Shown: piece after piece, positions 35,008 through 46,679 of the stretch
How positions within the stretch are numbered: the stretch's first letter is position 1
How the letters are laid out: each line of letters begins with the position of its first letter
From: Aquatica leii
Taxonomy: Eukaryota; Arthropoda; Insecta; Coleoptera; Lampyridae
Direction of reading: 5' to 3'
Length of the DNA: 64,000 nucleotides
NCBI GenBank assembly: GCA_035610365.1
Contig: CM069432.1
Coordinates: 260,645,177-260,709,176, forward strand
The notes under the pieces: model-generated
The model's database searches: none
What the model saw: the letters and a program-made list of their open reading frames with translations, nothing else
What the model was told of the DNA's origin: nothing
Translations under genes and position numbers: made by a program

Positions 35008-36119
35008 GGTGTTTTTTAGAGGTATAGAATTTTAAGTTGGCAACACTGTTTTAACTGGCGGCCATTTTGTTAGCTGTCAAGTGATTTATGTTTAGTTTGG
35101 CATTTCTACATGGAACGTTTTCGCACAAAGTTTACTCTAAATGATAATAAGCATCTACAGAGACGTCGTAGCGTACAGAAGAAGTGATTGCTGCTGTAGA
35201 GCATAGCGTAGAGGAAGACCCAAATCAGTCTATCCGCCATCGTGCACAGGAATTGGATATGTGTCCATCCACTTTATGGAAGATTTAGCGGAAAGATCTG
35301 GGTTTGCGTGCTTACAAAATCCAACTCGTGCAAGAATTGAAGCTACAGCGTAGATTTTGTGAATGGACCCAAAACAAGATTGCCATTGATCCCAATTTTC
35401 ATAAACAAATTTTTAGCGATGAAGCTCACTTTTGGTTGAATGGATACGTCAATAAACAAAACTGCCGTATTTGGAGTGATGATAATCATTAAGTGTATGT
35501 TGAGACACCGTTACATCCACACAAAAAGGGATTGTATGGTGTGCTTTATGGGTTGGTGGAATTATTGGTCCGTATTTCTTTAAAAACGATGCTGGTTAGA
35601 ACGTTAAAGTCAATGGTGACCGCTATAGAGCGATGATTACTGACTTTTTCGTTCATCAATTTAACAACCGTGATGTGCAGGAGCTGTGGTTTCAACATGT
35701 CACACAGCTTGGGCCACAATTTATTTATTGAAGGAAGCGTTTGGTAACCGCATAGTTTCACGTTACGGACCCGTGAATTGACCTCTAAGATCGTGCGATT
35801 TAACGCCGCTTGACTATTTTCAGTGGGGATATGTGAAGTCGCTAGTCTACGCCGATAAGTTCGAAACGATTGACTACTTGGAGGACAACATTCGCCGCGT
35901 TATTGCCGATATACGCCCACAAATGTTGGAAAAAGTCATCGAAAATTGGATCTCCAGATTAGAATACGTCCGAACCAGCTGTAGCGGTCATATACCAGAA
36001 ATCATATTTAAATTATAATGCCAGAAGATTATCTTTCCAATAAAGTAAATTTCATGTCAATTTAAAAAAATCATCTTTGTTTTATTCCATTTCAAAGTTC
36101 TATACCTCTAAAAAACACC
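35008..36119 (+). mobile_element. Second DD41D-lineage transposon with defined TIRs, inactive
   Basis: Ends GGTGTTTTTTAGAGGTATAG and its inverted copy bound a 1.1-kb element. Recognisable transposase pieces in order are: MERFRTKFTLN near 35110; FCEWTQNKIAID and IFSDEAHFWLNGYV (first catalytic D, 35.35-35.45 kb); MITDFFVHQFNNRDVQELWFQ (35.63-35.69 kb); and SCDLTPLDYFQWGYVKSLVYADKF through EIIFKL (35.79-36.02 kb) with the third catalytic D. The second catalytic D region is disrupted. Intact relatives have the same CDLTPLDYFLWG block. Many frameshifts. Protein and terminal sequences differ from the 21.2 kb element, so this is a separate lineage. Confidence 0.85.
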
Positions 36120-37325
36120 TTTTACTTATAGGGTCTAAAGTACTATGATATATTTTTGATTATAAATTATTTTTTAAGGTTTATTTTCTTAAAAATTCTG
36201 AAGAACTTATTAGAATTGTATGTATACACTTAACCGCCATTACAACATGCCATATATTTTGCTTACCTACAACACCAAGTCTTTTATTTTTGTAAAGATT
36301 GTCAGTACTTCATTTTTATATTGAGCACATACATATTCCTCTTTCCTCGCAATTACTCAAGAAGAGTTGTTACGGCTTTTCCGTTCTTGTTCACCATACC
36401 ACGTCTAGCTCACACCGTCGTAACTTTGGGCATGGGCCAATAGAAGTAAAATAGTCGGTTTATAAGTGCGCCATATCCGTTAAAACGTCAATAAAAAAAA
36501 TAAAAGGTAGTCTGCAACATACAGAGGTTTTCAACGGTACACAAGTGCAAATCAAGGTCAGCCAATTAGGAAGAAAGAGGAAAATATTTGAATAATGTTT
36601 TACACACCTGAACAAGTTATCACACGTCAAGTTAACAAAATAATAAATAAAAATAAAAGTAGGCAGTATAGGCAACACACACGATGCAAATAAAAAAAAT
36701 GGATTATAAAGTGCGTTGAATGAAAACGTAATTCTAGAAGTTATACGTTAAAACTAGTCAAAAAATTAAGTACATACAAATACTGACAATAATATATGAA
36801 ATTTGTAATAACATGCACACGCGCTACAATTCCAAGAAATCGACGTTGAATTATGAAAACAATAGTTGATTGGTCCGACTACTAGATCTAGATTGGTTTG
36901 TAATCATACATTCCTAAAAACTGAAACAAAATGTAACGGACAAATATCACAAATAATTATATAATGATATAAAAACACGTCGTACTTTCTAGTTGCTTTA
37001 CACAAATTGTTCTACGTATTGTTGCATCGATAGATTGCTGAGGTGACGGTGAAATTATTCAGCGAGTCCCAATTGATTCCTTAATACAAGTTTTCTACTA
37101 CGTCCAATTCATAAAATTGCTACCCACAAGCACAACAGGGAAGAAGTGTGAGCTTATACGTAGTATTAATGTACCCAAAGCAACTATTAATGGTGTATAA
37201 CACGGTGATGCATAGCATGCCACACTCAGTTGTTGCGAGGATTTTCTCGTAACTTAATTTCTGGCGACTTAATTCAGGTGAATCGGCAGACGAGTCGCAG
37301 GTCTCGATGTGATAATTATAACGTA
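36120..37325. other. Unassigned sequence
   Basis: No coding region supported. An 83-codon minus frame at 37120-37371 begins within family A copy 4 exon 2 but has no counterpart in the other copies. Confidence 0.35.
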
Positions 37326-37329
37326 AAAT

Positions 37330-38230
37330 TAAAAAGGCGCCAAAACGGCGAGAAACTAGAATGGAATACACCGTTTCAATCTATCCAAGACTGAAAGAGA
37401 ACAAATGATAACACACAGGTTGTAACACGAATATATTTTCATTTGATCACAGAGAGGTTAGAATACGAGAAGCGAAGTAGATCACAGTATAAATCACAGA
37501 CAATAATTGTTGATGCAAGCCCCCTTTGGTTGGGCAACACGTCGTACATAAACTTAAACTTGTCAGCCTAACTTTTACATTTCAAATGAACAAATTTACG
37601 TTGGTAAATATAATACCCATATGGAATATCTCGTCAACTAAGAAAACCCGAACGCAAAAACCTGATATGTACGTACAGTCGTACCTGCAAACGACTGACA
37701 ACATAAATAAAGTAATATTAGAATAGGAAATACAATACTTACGATTTATTTTTTTCCATCGAAGTATGTTGCTAACTAGTGGCATAAAATTTTCTGAAAT
37801 AAACAAACACGTATATGTGGCATTATCACAAATAAATTCCTTTCGGTTCATAAGATCTATGAGAAAAAACCATAGAGGCCAAGTTACCCCTAGATTAAAT
37901 ATTGATATTTTGGTAAGTGGGCTTTCTAATACGGTGATAATTGTAGTAATTAATTGAAGGATTCGATATCTTTAATCAGCGTAGGTACAGCATCCTTTTC
38001 GCTTCATAGATTGTGACGTCATCATAGAAATGTTTCCAATATGAATTAACAGGTGTTGATATCTCTGCATTAAAGAAATACGTGTGAACATCCTAAATTG
38101 CTAATGACATTTACGCGAAATTCAAATTAAATCACAAAAATAGAATCAATTCTTACCCCAGAAAGACTGTCACATAAGCAGCAAAAGTACCAAAACCAAT
38201 TTTTTTGGTAATATTCGAATAGCACGAAGT
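37330..38230 (-). repeat. Family A unit, copy 4 (exon 1, intron, exon 2)
   Basis: Minus-strand donor CTGGGGTAAG with the intron starting at 38156, an intron of about 766 bp, and acceptor CTTTCAG with exon 2 starting at 37390. Exon 2 shares GCCGTTTTGGCGCCTTTTT with copy 2. Upstream of the donor the phrase GCTGCTTATGTGACAGTCTTTCT matches copies 1 and 3 at several positions. No TATA or heat-shock elements were recognised upstream, where a MITE and a degenerate inverted repeat interrupt the region. Frames do not align with those of the other copies. Confidence 0.5.
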
Positions 38231-38358
38231 TAAGTGCGCCCAAAAAAGGCTTTCATGGGCATTTATTTCAAACGCATTCATGCGAGTTTGGACGGAATAG
38301 TTTTGTGACTTTAGTAACGTTAAAGTAATCTATCGCTCAAAGTGGAGTAGTGTATATA

Positions 38359-38555
38359 CAGTTAAATTATTTTAACTTAAAGTCTTCTCCACACATGTTT
38401 TAATTTTTAATTTTACGTATATACATGTTTCAACATTTTTAAATGTCTTCATCGCTATAACAAGTATTGAAAATTCAACTGACAAGTGTCAAAAAAAAAA
38501 AAAATAAAACAAAATAAATGTGTGGAGAAAACTTGAAGTTAAAATAATTTAATTG
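38359..38555. mobile_element. 197-bp MITE of Tc1/mariner type
   Basis: Termini CAGTTAAATTATTTTAAC and its inverse extend to TIRs of about 45 bp that include CTTCTCCACACAT. Both ends abut TA. It has no coding capacity, and an A-run lies in the centre. The starting CAGT and the TA target fit a nonautonomous Tc1-like element; its autonomous partner is not in this window. Confidence 0.85.
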
Positions 38556-38559
38556 TATA

Positions 38560-39435
38560 TCTTGACTTTAATGAAAGTCTTTATTGGGCGGGTCGTCATA
38601 CCCTCACACGTGTCTTGTGCTGTGATAAGACAATAAAATTATTGGGAAAAATTTTCATGATGACGTCATGGCACCATATTAATCGACATCGACACCTTTG
38701 ATTGAATGGAGAACTCGGCGCATTTGATTGTTTTTAGAAATTGTATTATGTTGTGTGGATTTTATTTGTAATAACACCATCAGTATGGTTAATTCTCTTT
38801 TAGAAAATTATAGGAAATACTGCGAAGCTAGCAGCATACTTTGCAGGTGAAGTAACTGGGAGTATTGTACTTCCTATTTTTAATTTCTTGTTACTTTCCT
38901 CGGTCGGTTGTACGCACATCCCCGGTCGTTATCAGTTTTGTTTGTGTGTAAGATTAGGCGGTGCGCTGTGGTTGTCGACCTTATCGAGAATTGAACTTTT
39001 GGATTACAATGTATAATTATAAATTGTTTTTTCTTGTTGTCGGAATGTAAAAGTTTAGACAAATTTGCTTTATTGTACGACGTGTTGCCCACTTCTTATT
39101 TTGTATGTGAAATCGACCTAGCATTCATGTAAAAATCTTTGGTTTCTTATCTTTAACTGAGATAAAATAAACATACTTATCTTTACTATTTATGTGTTGT
39201 CTCTTATTCTCTTACGGCTCGGGGTAAATCTAAACGGTGTCTATCCACTCATTTCCTCTCTTCTTTTTGGCGCTTTTATAACTTGCTTGTTAATGTAGCA
39301 CCACGAAACTCACGATCCAATCACCGAAGCAACTGAGTTAGTCGTCACTTTTAAAATCTAGCAGAAAGGGGGTTGATGTTGAATTCATTTGTGTCCTGAT
39401 TTCAAATTATCTTTTTAAATATACAAATAACATAA
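38560..39435. other. Unassigned sequence
   Basis: No coding region. GAAAGTCTTTATTGGGCGGG at 38574-38593 is an inverted match of GCGCCCAAAAAAGGCTTTC at 38239-38258, so the MITE may have landed inside an older foldback element. Confidence 0.35.
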
Positions 39436-39439
39436 ACTA

Positions 39440-40270
39440 ATCAATAGTTTATTCTCCTGCATTGTTTATCATTCCCTCCAACGTTTTCGTAGTTTTTTGA
39501 TTCCACGCTTGGAGAAATCCGGTGGTTTGCAGATGAGGCCACTTAAAAAGTAACATCGTTGTTAAATGAGATTGTGCGGAGTTGAAAGTCTTATGGAGCA
39601 AGATCAGGAGAATATGGTGGATGTGAAATAACCTCTTAACTGAGGTTTTTGTAATGTTAGCAGTATGCAGATAGACATTATCGTGCTGCAAAACAACTTG
39701 AAGTGAAATGCAGTCTCCAAGCGACACAGTTGTTGACAATAAATCTAAGAAGTGTTGGTTACATTATCAGGAAGCAGTTTATAGATGATGCCTTCCTTGT
39801 CCCACCAGATACACAACATTACTTTGCGTGGATGTTTTTGATCTTGATGTAAAGGCAACATTTTTCATCAGTAACAATTGGGACAAAAAAAGCCGATAAC
39901 GTTAACGAGCTAAACGATGACAAGCAAACAAAGAAGCACAAATAGTAAGATGTTGATTTTTGTTGTTTTTGCTAAAAACGTATGGTTCCCAAACACCCAA
40001 CTTTTGAATAATTGATCTTCTTGTCCAGTTCTTGAATTGATTGATGTGAATCCTCACGAATTGAAGCATTTTATCGGTCTTAATCAAAGCCGGATAGTCT
40101 CTCTTAACGTGAATAATATATTTTGAAATGAGAACTATTTGCGTGCAGTACTTTCCACAATAGCGTTCTATCCGTAAGAGGCACAAATGGTTGATGTCTT
40201 AACGCTTCGGTTAAACTCAAACAAAATGATATGTCAGAAATTTTCATTTTTTGTACTTGACTCTCCATTT
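39440..40270 (-). pseudogene. Mariner (DD34D-type) transposase remnant
   Basis: Minus-strand order: KLGVWEPYVFSKNNKNQHLTICASLFACHRLAR (39.9-40.05 kb), the linker before the catalytic core of mariner. Then VTDEKCCLY (first catalytic D), PRKVMLCIWWDKEGIIYKLLP, and VVLQHDNVYLHTANITK (second catalytic D). HPPYSPDLAP follows with the final D motif damaged, then the C-terminal EGMINNAGE. The GVW.PH-like linker and SPDLAP block are hallmarks of true mariners rather than the DD41D elements seen elsewhere in the window. Several stops. Confidence 0.8.
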
Positions 40271-40274
40271 TCTT

Positions 40275-42735
40275 TAGTCAACCTTTTTGTACAAGTTGAA
40301 TAATTCAAACAAATTTGTTTCCAAAGCACTCTTACCTTGGAAACAAAAACCGCTACGAACTTACGCATCAAGCCGTTTTGGTATACTGAAACAATAATCG
40401 ATTTAGCAAAATCTTGTAGATTTAATTTTGTATAAATAAAAACCAGTTAATTTGACACATTCTGTGACATGATATTGCTACCGGTCGCCGTGTAAAGTAA
40501 TGTAAAGTAAATATTCTGTAAACATGTGTTTACCGGACTCGTCGTCAAGGCGGACATCTGTTACCAGCACAGTATACTAAAATAGTTATTTATTTAAATT
40601 TCTCAGTAAATTGCACGATCTTTTTTTCACAACTTGGCAAAAACTGCCAACGACGGTTTATAAAAGCGAAAAATCACTTATGACAATTAAGTATAATAAA
40701 ATTTATTATTACAGTATTTGTTCAATTTTTAAAAATTAAATCTGTTGTTTTTTTAAATATTTCTTTCAGTATAAAAGATCATTCAGGTTAAATTTGGTAC
40801 AATACAGAGGATACGATAATATTACGTCACCAAAATCAATCAATGGCGAAGATTTGTGTAATCAGTTCAATTAATTTAATTCAAATTTATCAGTTCTTCT
40901 TTGATCTTTAAAATTATTTTGTATTGCTTTATATGTTATTATCACGTTTTAAATGCATTTTACTGAGCACGTTATTAATATGAAACACTTAATCCGTTGT
41001 TTTAGCAATTTACGTAAAATGAATAAAATTAGACATTACGCAGAAACCACCGAATTAAATGTTTTTGAGAGCTAATGAAATCATGTCAGTAGCAGAAAAA
41101 GCTTTTTAAAAATTATTTACGCCGTTTCAGAACGAAGACATTCCTATCTATATTAAATCCTAAGTTATATTTCTTTAAAATTAAATTATAAAAAATGTAA
41201 TTCAATTAGAATTTATAAAGTTTTGCATTTTAATTACGTTTTTAAAAAATTAAAGAGAGAGAGAGAAACAGAAAGAAATGGCACACTGCGTTTGACACTT
41301 TCAGTTATGACTATGAATGATGAAATTTTTAAACATGCGAAAATATGGAGTTTGTAGATTACACGGAAAATTTAAAACTTTTAATTGAATTATCTTTATA
41401 AATAAATTAGAAGAATAAATGGAAATTGAGCATATTAACAATGAATTTAATAATTGATGCAATTTCTGTAAGCGGATTAGCACGAACATTACTGTCCTAG
41501 CATTTCCCCATTTAAAAAATTTAATAGCGTAGATATGTTTTCTAGTTTTCGAATTGTAGTTTAAATTGCTGGGACAAGTGCGTTTTAGTAGTGCGAAATC
41601 TAATAGTTTCTTAGACTTTTAAAAGTGTATTAATAGTACTTGACTCTAATATTTTTTGTTTGTTTCAGGTAAGCGTCGCATGTATGCAGTGGATTTATTA
41701 CTATGTAACAGTAAGTTTTTTTTAATTGCGCACAGTGTCTTTTGTTTGAAAATAATATTGCTGTAACACAGCGTGCGATTGAGCTTTGAGTAAGGGTTAG
41801 AAATTTGCATTGTAAACGGTACTTTATGATCCTTTTGCAAGCGTCATTTTGATGGACTATTCTCATTATTCAGACGTAGGAGGATAACAAAATTACATTT
41901 AGTTCATCTGTACGTTCAGATTTTAGATTACGGTAAAAATCGTATTTCTTTTGTAATTGAAAAGTTTGAACAGGATTGTGTTTCTTTATTATGCATTCTT
42001 TGAAATGAAATTCAATACTAACATTTACAATTTTAGTCAATTTATTTGGATATAGGAGTTTAAATGTAAAAGTTAGTAAAATTTAAAATTAAAAATACGC
42101 CCAAATTGTAATGACTAATGAAGTCGCTTGTATTAATATTACAGTGGTTTATTTTTCCAAACTTAAAACGAGGAATTGTAATTAAAACTTTTGTTTTGGG
42201 CGTTAATTTTGTTTGGCATCTGAAATTCAATTTTTTATTAATTTTAGATGCATCATTTTTTGTTTAATTTTCAATTTCGACGTGAATTTTAATAAATAAA
42301 TCGAACTTCTTATTATGTTTGTGACAACACGCACATCTATTGGAAATTAATGTAACGTACGTAAAAAATTTTTACTTTTTTAAAATAGCTACATGTTTTC
42401 ATCGCTTTTTGTCGTTCTTAAAAGCATAATACGGCTTTGAGGTTGTTGCACTTTTGAATGTTACTTCTATAGTAATTACAAACCCAACATTTTTTTCGCG
42501 CACTTTATCTACTTGACTTTTTTAATGTGCACGACACAACTTGATTTTACGTGTTTTAAAACATTTTACTTTATTTACGCCTACTGCAAAGCAATCTGGA
42601 AAGTTAGAAACAATTAAATCACTAAATACAATTTTCGTAACTTGTTGAAAAGCGTACATTGTTCTTTGTTAGGTGTAGTTTAAGTTTCAAGCAAATAGTC
42701 AGATCACACTTTAGTGAATGTATTTTAAATTTTTG
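40275..42735. other. Unassigned AT-rich sequence
   Basis: No gene or structured repeat recognised apart from a short GA-repeat near 41254-41266. Open frames of 62-78 codons on the minus strand have no motif. Confidence 0.4.
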
Positions 42736-42739
42736 AGTA

Positions 42740-44744
42740 GGAGAGACTGGGGAGGTTTGATACACTTAAGACATAAGTGAAAATACAATTAAGTATAAAT
42801 TCTATAAATTCCCTAGATGGTGCCTTAAAAATCTATTGATTCCGGGTATAATGAGAGATATTTTATTTTTTTCATAAACTTGCATCTTGTATCATTCCTC
42901 CCATAGTAAGGGAGTTTTGATACAATGTGTGGGAGCCTTGATACATTATTATGTTTATCAAAATTAATAGGAAACACCAGTCTTCTTTTGGATCTAGCAC
43001 CCACAAAACTTGGTGGCGGTAACTTCCTAATGTCGTCTTCAGATACCATAGATTGATCCTCTACGTCAGGGAAAACAAAATGGTAGCTAGGCTTGTTCCG
43101 TCGCATAAAATTTATCAAATATTCTCCACCTTCCACTTTCTCTAAAATCTTTTCCACGTAGTGTCTTTCAGTCTTTTTAGTCACAAATCGTACTAACACA
43201 TCATTTAATTCAATTAACTCAATTTGTTCTTCTATGTCCGTTATTTCACTAGACGATGATAAGTAGAATGCGAGATTATTTGAATCAGACTCATCCTCTA
43301 CAGCCTTTTCTTTCTTCTGCTTCACAACCTCTTTCATATTGATAGTCCCAATTGATATTTCGTCTCTAGTAAGGTTTTTCTTGGCAGCAGTATTCTTCTG
43401 TTCTTGTCTTTTTTGATGTTCACTTTTTATTTCTGCCATATTAGGAGTATCTGTTAGGATTTTTGTCTTTGCAGGTTTCCTGCCTGTTTTTTGTCGTTTT
43501 ATTGGTGGAGCCTGAGGAAGTGCTCTTATTTCTTCAGGGGTTTTATAAGGGCCGGAAGGTCCAGGTACTCTTATTTCTTCGGGGGTCTTAGGAATTGGTT
43601 CTGGTGTATGGTGTCCATCGCTAAAAGCAGATATTGTTGCCTCTGGTGTTTCTTCTTGGTGTAATGGATTAGGTCTATCTGTAACCTTTGCAGTAAGAAA
43701 GTCATGATCTGCAAAAAGGTGCGAATTGAAGGGGTAAATACCCGTTTTTAAAAATGCCTTTATTATGTTAGCTGGAGTAAAATCCCGTTGATATGCATTG
43801 CCAACAAGCTTTGCGATATCTTTTAAAGCGATAGTTTGACCAGGATTTTGCACCATGAAGTCATCGCAAGTTTCATTGTAATATGTTTTAAAGGGCCCGT
43901 AGACAGCCACATCCAAAGGTTGTAATTTAGACATGTATGCGGGGGTATCGTTAATAAAACAATACCATTTTTCTTGCAGATATCTAGTCCTTTGGACGAT
44001 ATATGGCTACAATGATCATCTAGTATCAGTAGAACTTTCTTGTCAGGTGTACATTTTACAAATTTTATGAAGTGCAACAGATAAATTTCAAAATGATCTG
44101 CTGTCATCCATCCACTTGGGTTTGTCACAGTTTTGGAGCCTGGCGGTGCTCCAGTTGTCAACGAGCACGTGGAAATACAAACAACGGATGAATTGAGTTT
44201 CCGGTTGCATTTATGGTACACAGGACTGTGACTGTTGTACCCCGTTTACCGGAAGTGACTTTAAATACCTGTTTTTGCCAGGTTTGTGGACGCTCTGGAC
44301 TCCAGTTTCATCACAATTGTAGATGGAATCTGACTCGAACCGGTATCGACGTAATACGCAAGTAAATCATAAAATTGTCCCATTGTGTGTACTGAAAGCT
44401 GTCCCACGTGAAAGGCTTGTTGGTTCTGGTGTTCGGAGTGACAGTTGCTTGTTTCGGGACATAAAACCTCGAAGCCAGTCATAGGAAGCTGTTTCATTCC
44501 TTTTCCAGTTCTGGGAAATTTTCTTTTCATTTTCTAAAGCGTACAAAAATGCAAATTTTTTTGTCTCTTTTGATGTAAGACCACAATTCATCCTGGCAGC
44601 TGTTAATAAATATTCTGCTAAACGTTTCTCTTCATCATGCAGAGCATTACTACGATGCCAAAACAGTTGCCCGCCAAGTAGTTCTGGTGGCAAATTTAAA
44701 GGTGTATCAACTCTCCCATAGTATCACACCTCCCCAGTCTCTCC
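42740..44744 (-). mobile_element. pogo-like DNA transposon (family 2)
   Basis: A 2.0-kb element with 28-bp TIRs beginning GGAGAGACTGGGGAGGT, flanked by TA (42738-42739 and 44745-44746). The terminal sequence is clearly related to that of family 1 (GGGGAGACCGGGGT). As in family 1, a subterminal motif is repeated near both ends: TTGATACA or TGTATCA at about 42756, 42890, 42918, 42937 and 44703, with CTCCCATAGTA nearby. The 5' part of the transposase, including the psq domain, is absent, so it is an internally deleted copy. Confidence 0.9.
42825..44693 (-). pseudogene. pogo-like transposase, frameshifted and 5'-truncated
   Basis: Minus-strand pieces are: 44693-44367, with LAEYLLTAARMNCGLTSKETKKFAF and YDWLRGFMSRN (CENP-B-like DNA-binding region); then frame-shifted sequence; then 44221-43823 with WMTADHFEIYLLHF and VLLILDDHCSHIS (second catalytic D). 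The last open block, 43934-42825, begins SKLQPLDVAVYGPFK (third catalytic D) and continues as a long charged tail. The tail contains two copies of KTPEEIR and ends without a PHD finger. At least three frameshifts separate the pieces. Confidence 0.88.
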
Positions 44745-44919
44745 TACTGTATGACAAGAAAATTAAATTATTTTTTCTCGCTATTATAGCAACAAAAAAT
44801 AGTTATGTCTTTAGATTATAATCTAAGATTTAACTCTCCTTATTCTCAAATTTTCTCTTCTTTTCAATAATTTATATGTAGAACTTTGTTACACATTTGA
44901 AATGTGTGTCACTGGAATA

Positions 44920-45240
44920 CTCATAAACGTGGACGCACAGCACTGAACGATGATCCCGAAAGTGTGCGACTAAAACCATCAACAACGAAAGCGGAGAATT
45001 AATTAAAGGTCGATACGCTGATTCGAGAAGATTGTCGGTTGAAAATACAATAAATTACTGTATTGATCGAAATTCCTAAAAGCTCTGTTCTTGAAACGGT
45101 ATTTGTATTAAGCTATAGAAACACAAAGAATGGCGGCAACAATGGAGCTTTTAACGCGTTGTCGTTTCAAAAACGGATTTCTAGAGCCTACAGTTTCAAG
45201 AGACGAAACCTGGAACCTCGATGACGTGAAAGCATGTGAA
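44920..45240 (+). pseudogene. Mariner transposase fragment
   Basis: The plus-strand phrases LNDDPESVRLKPSTTKAEN, followed after a stop by VDTLIREDCRL, match the linker between the two helix-turn-helix domains of mariners. CRFKNGFLEPTVSRDETWN at about 45165-45215 carries the DETW block around the first catalytic aspartate. The rest is missing. It lies 180 bp beyond the family 2 pogo element. Confidence 0.65.
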
Positions 45241-45244
45241 TTCA

Positions 45245-45755
45245 CCGAAAAAATTCAAAGTTCAGCAGTCTACTAAAAAGATAATAGCAACTGTGTTCTA
45301 AGATATGCAAGGCAGCAAATTCACAAACAAATCGCCATAAACAGCAAATAACTATATTATAAAAATAATAAAGAATTGAAATCACAATCAAGAAGGTGAT
45401 TGATTCGTTTCTTGATATTAACATGAATTCACAACTATAACAAATTAGGTTTTGATCACTTAATTACAATGAAGTTACGAAGTAGAGATAGTAGGTTCTA
45501 GTATTTTATTTTGAACCGAAAAATTGCGAAATAGATTGATGCCAACAGCAACGAAATGACATATCCACAACACAGATCCTTTTCATACGTTATAATTTTG
45601 TTACCATAATTATATATTTGCCATAAAAAAAAAACTGCAGCAACCGTCAATCGACTAACTCATCCCAATATCGATGCTCACTTATATTGGGACCTTGACG
45701 GTCGACTAACAGAACTAAGACAACCAAAAAATGAGTTAAACAAAGATACAATAGA
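45245..45755. other. Unassigned sequence
   Basis: No coding motif. The last part (45650-45755) may be the linker leading into the Gypsy integrase that follows, but it shows no recognisable residue pattern. Confidence 0.3.
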
Positions 45756-45759
45756 AAGT

Positions 45760-46670
45760 ATGACACAAACAACACGAAAAGTGCAAAAGAGCACTCTTAG
45801 CCCAACAATAGCGAATGTAGCAAAAGGCCGACCAGAAGTAGTTCGTCCGTGGCAGTTAATTTGCGTCGATCTTGTTGGTCCTTTGCCGAAATCGCTACAC
45901 GGAGATATGTTTATTTCATCGGTCATTGATTTCTTTAATAAATTCGCTTTTCTCTTTCCTCTTCGTGTTGCCAAAGCATTGTCAAATTATTGCTGGAAAA
46001 CGTTTTTTGATTGTTTGAGATACCTAGAGTGATTGTATGGTGACAACGGGAATCAATTCACTAGTCAACGCGTTTAAAAAACTTGCCAGCTCTTTGAACG
46101 TACAGATCTCTTTTTTACAGCACATTACCACGCTCAGACCAACGCTATATAGCAAATGCACAAGGTGGTTCACAGCATGCTGAGGCCATACATTTCAGAT
46201 AACCATCGCTGGTGGGACGAACAACTTCAGAAAGTAGTCTGTGCCATCCGAACATCTAGGCATGAATCTACTAAGCTAACCCCATATTTCGTCAACTTTG
46301 GGCGGGAGATCCTTCTAGATGGTGGTTGTGACAAGAACCACGAAAACCTGGGAGACAACGTGGTCCCGGGATATTCAGTTCCTGAAACAGAGGGAGACAG
46401 CGTTTGGGAAGCTGTACGTTGACGTCCGGAAACGTTTAGATACAGCGTATTAACGAAATAAAAGGTTTTACAACGTTCGGTTTCTGGTTGGTCAGCGGGT
46501 TTGGCGTCGAAACTTTGCCATGTCGAATGTTGCACACTACCGAATTTCAAAATACGAACCGAAGTTCCTGGAACCGTTTGTTTGTCGTACGTAAATGTCT
46601 CTCTCCTTGGACGTATGAGTTAGAGGACATTGAGTCTCTTCAGGGGTACGTGGAAGGTCAAAGATATTAA
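45760..46670 (+). pseudogene. Gypsy-type retrotransposon integrase (3' end of pol)
   Basis: RPWQLICVDLVGPLPKS contains the first catalytic aspartate of the integrase core. After a frame change GDNGNQFTSQ contains the second, and HYHAQTNA precedes the place where the catalytic glutamate should be, now lost to a stop. WWDEQLQKVVCAIRTSRHEST and PYFVNFGREILLDG (46156-46422) form the conserved end of the core. A C-terminal block with CLSPWTYELEDIE ends at about 46670. This order is typical of Ty3/Gypsy elements. The upstream pol and gag are absent, and several stops make it inactive. Confidence 0.85.
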
Positions 46671-46679
46671 ATGTGAACT

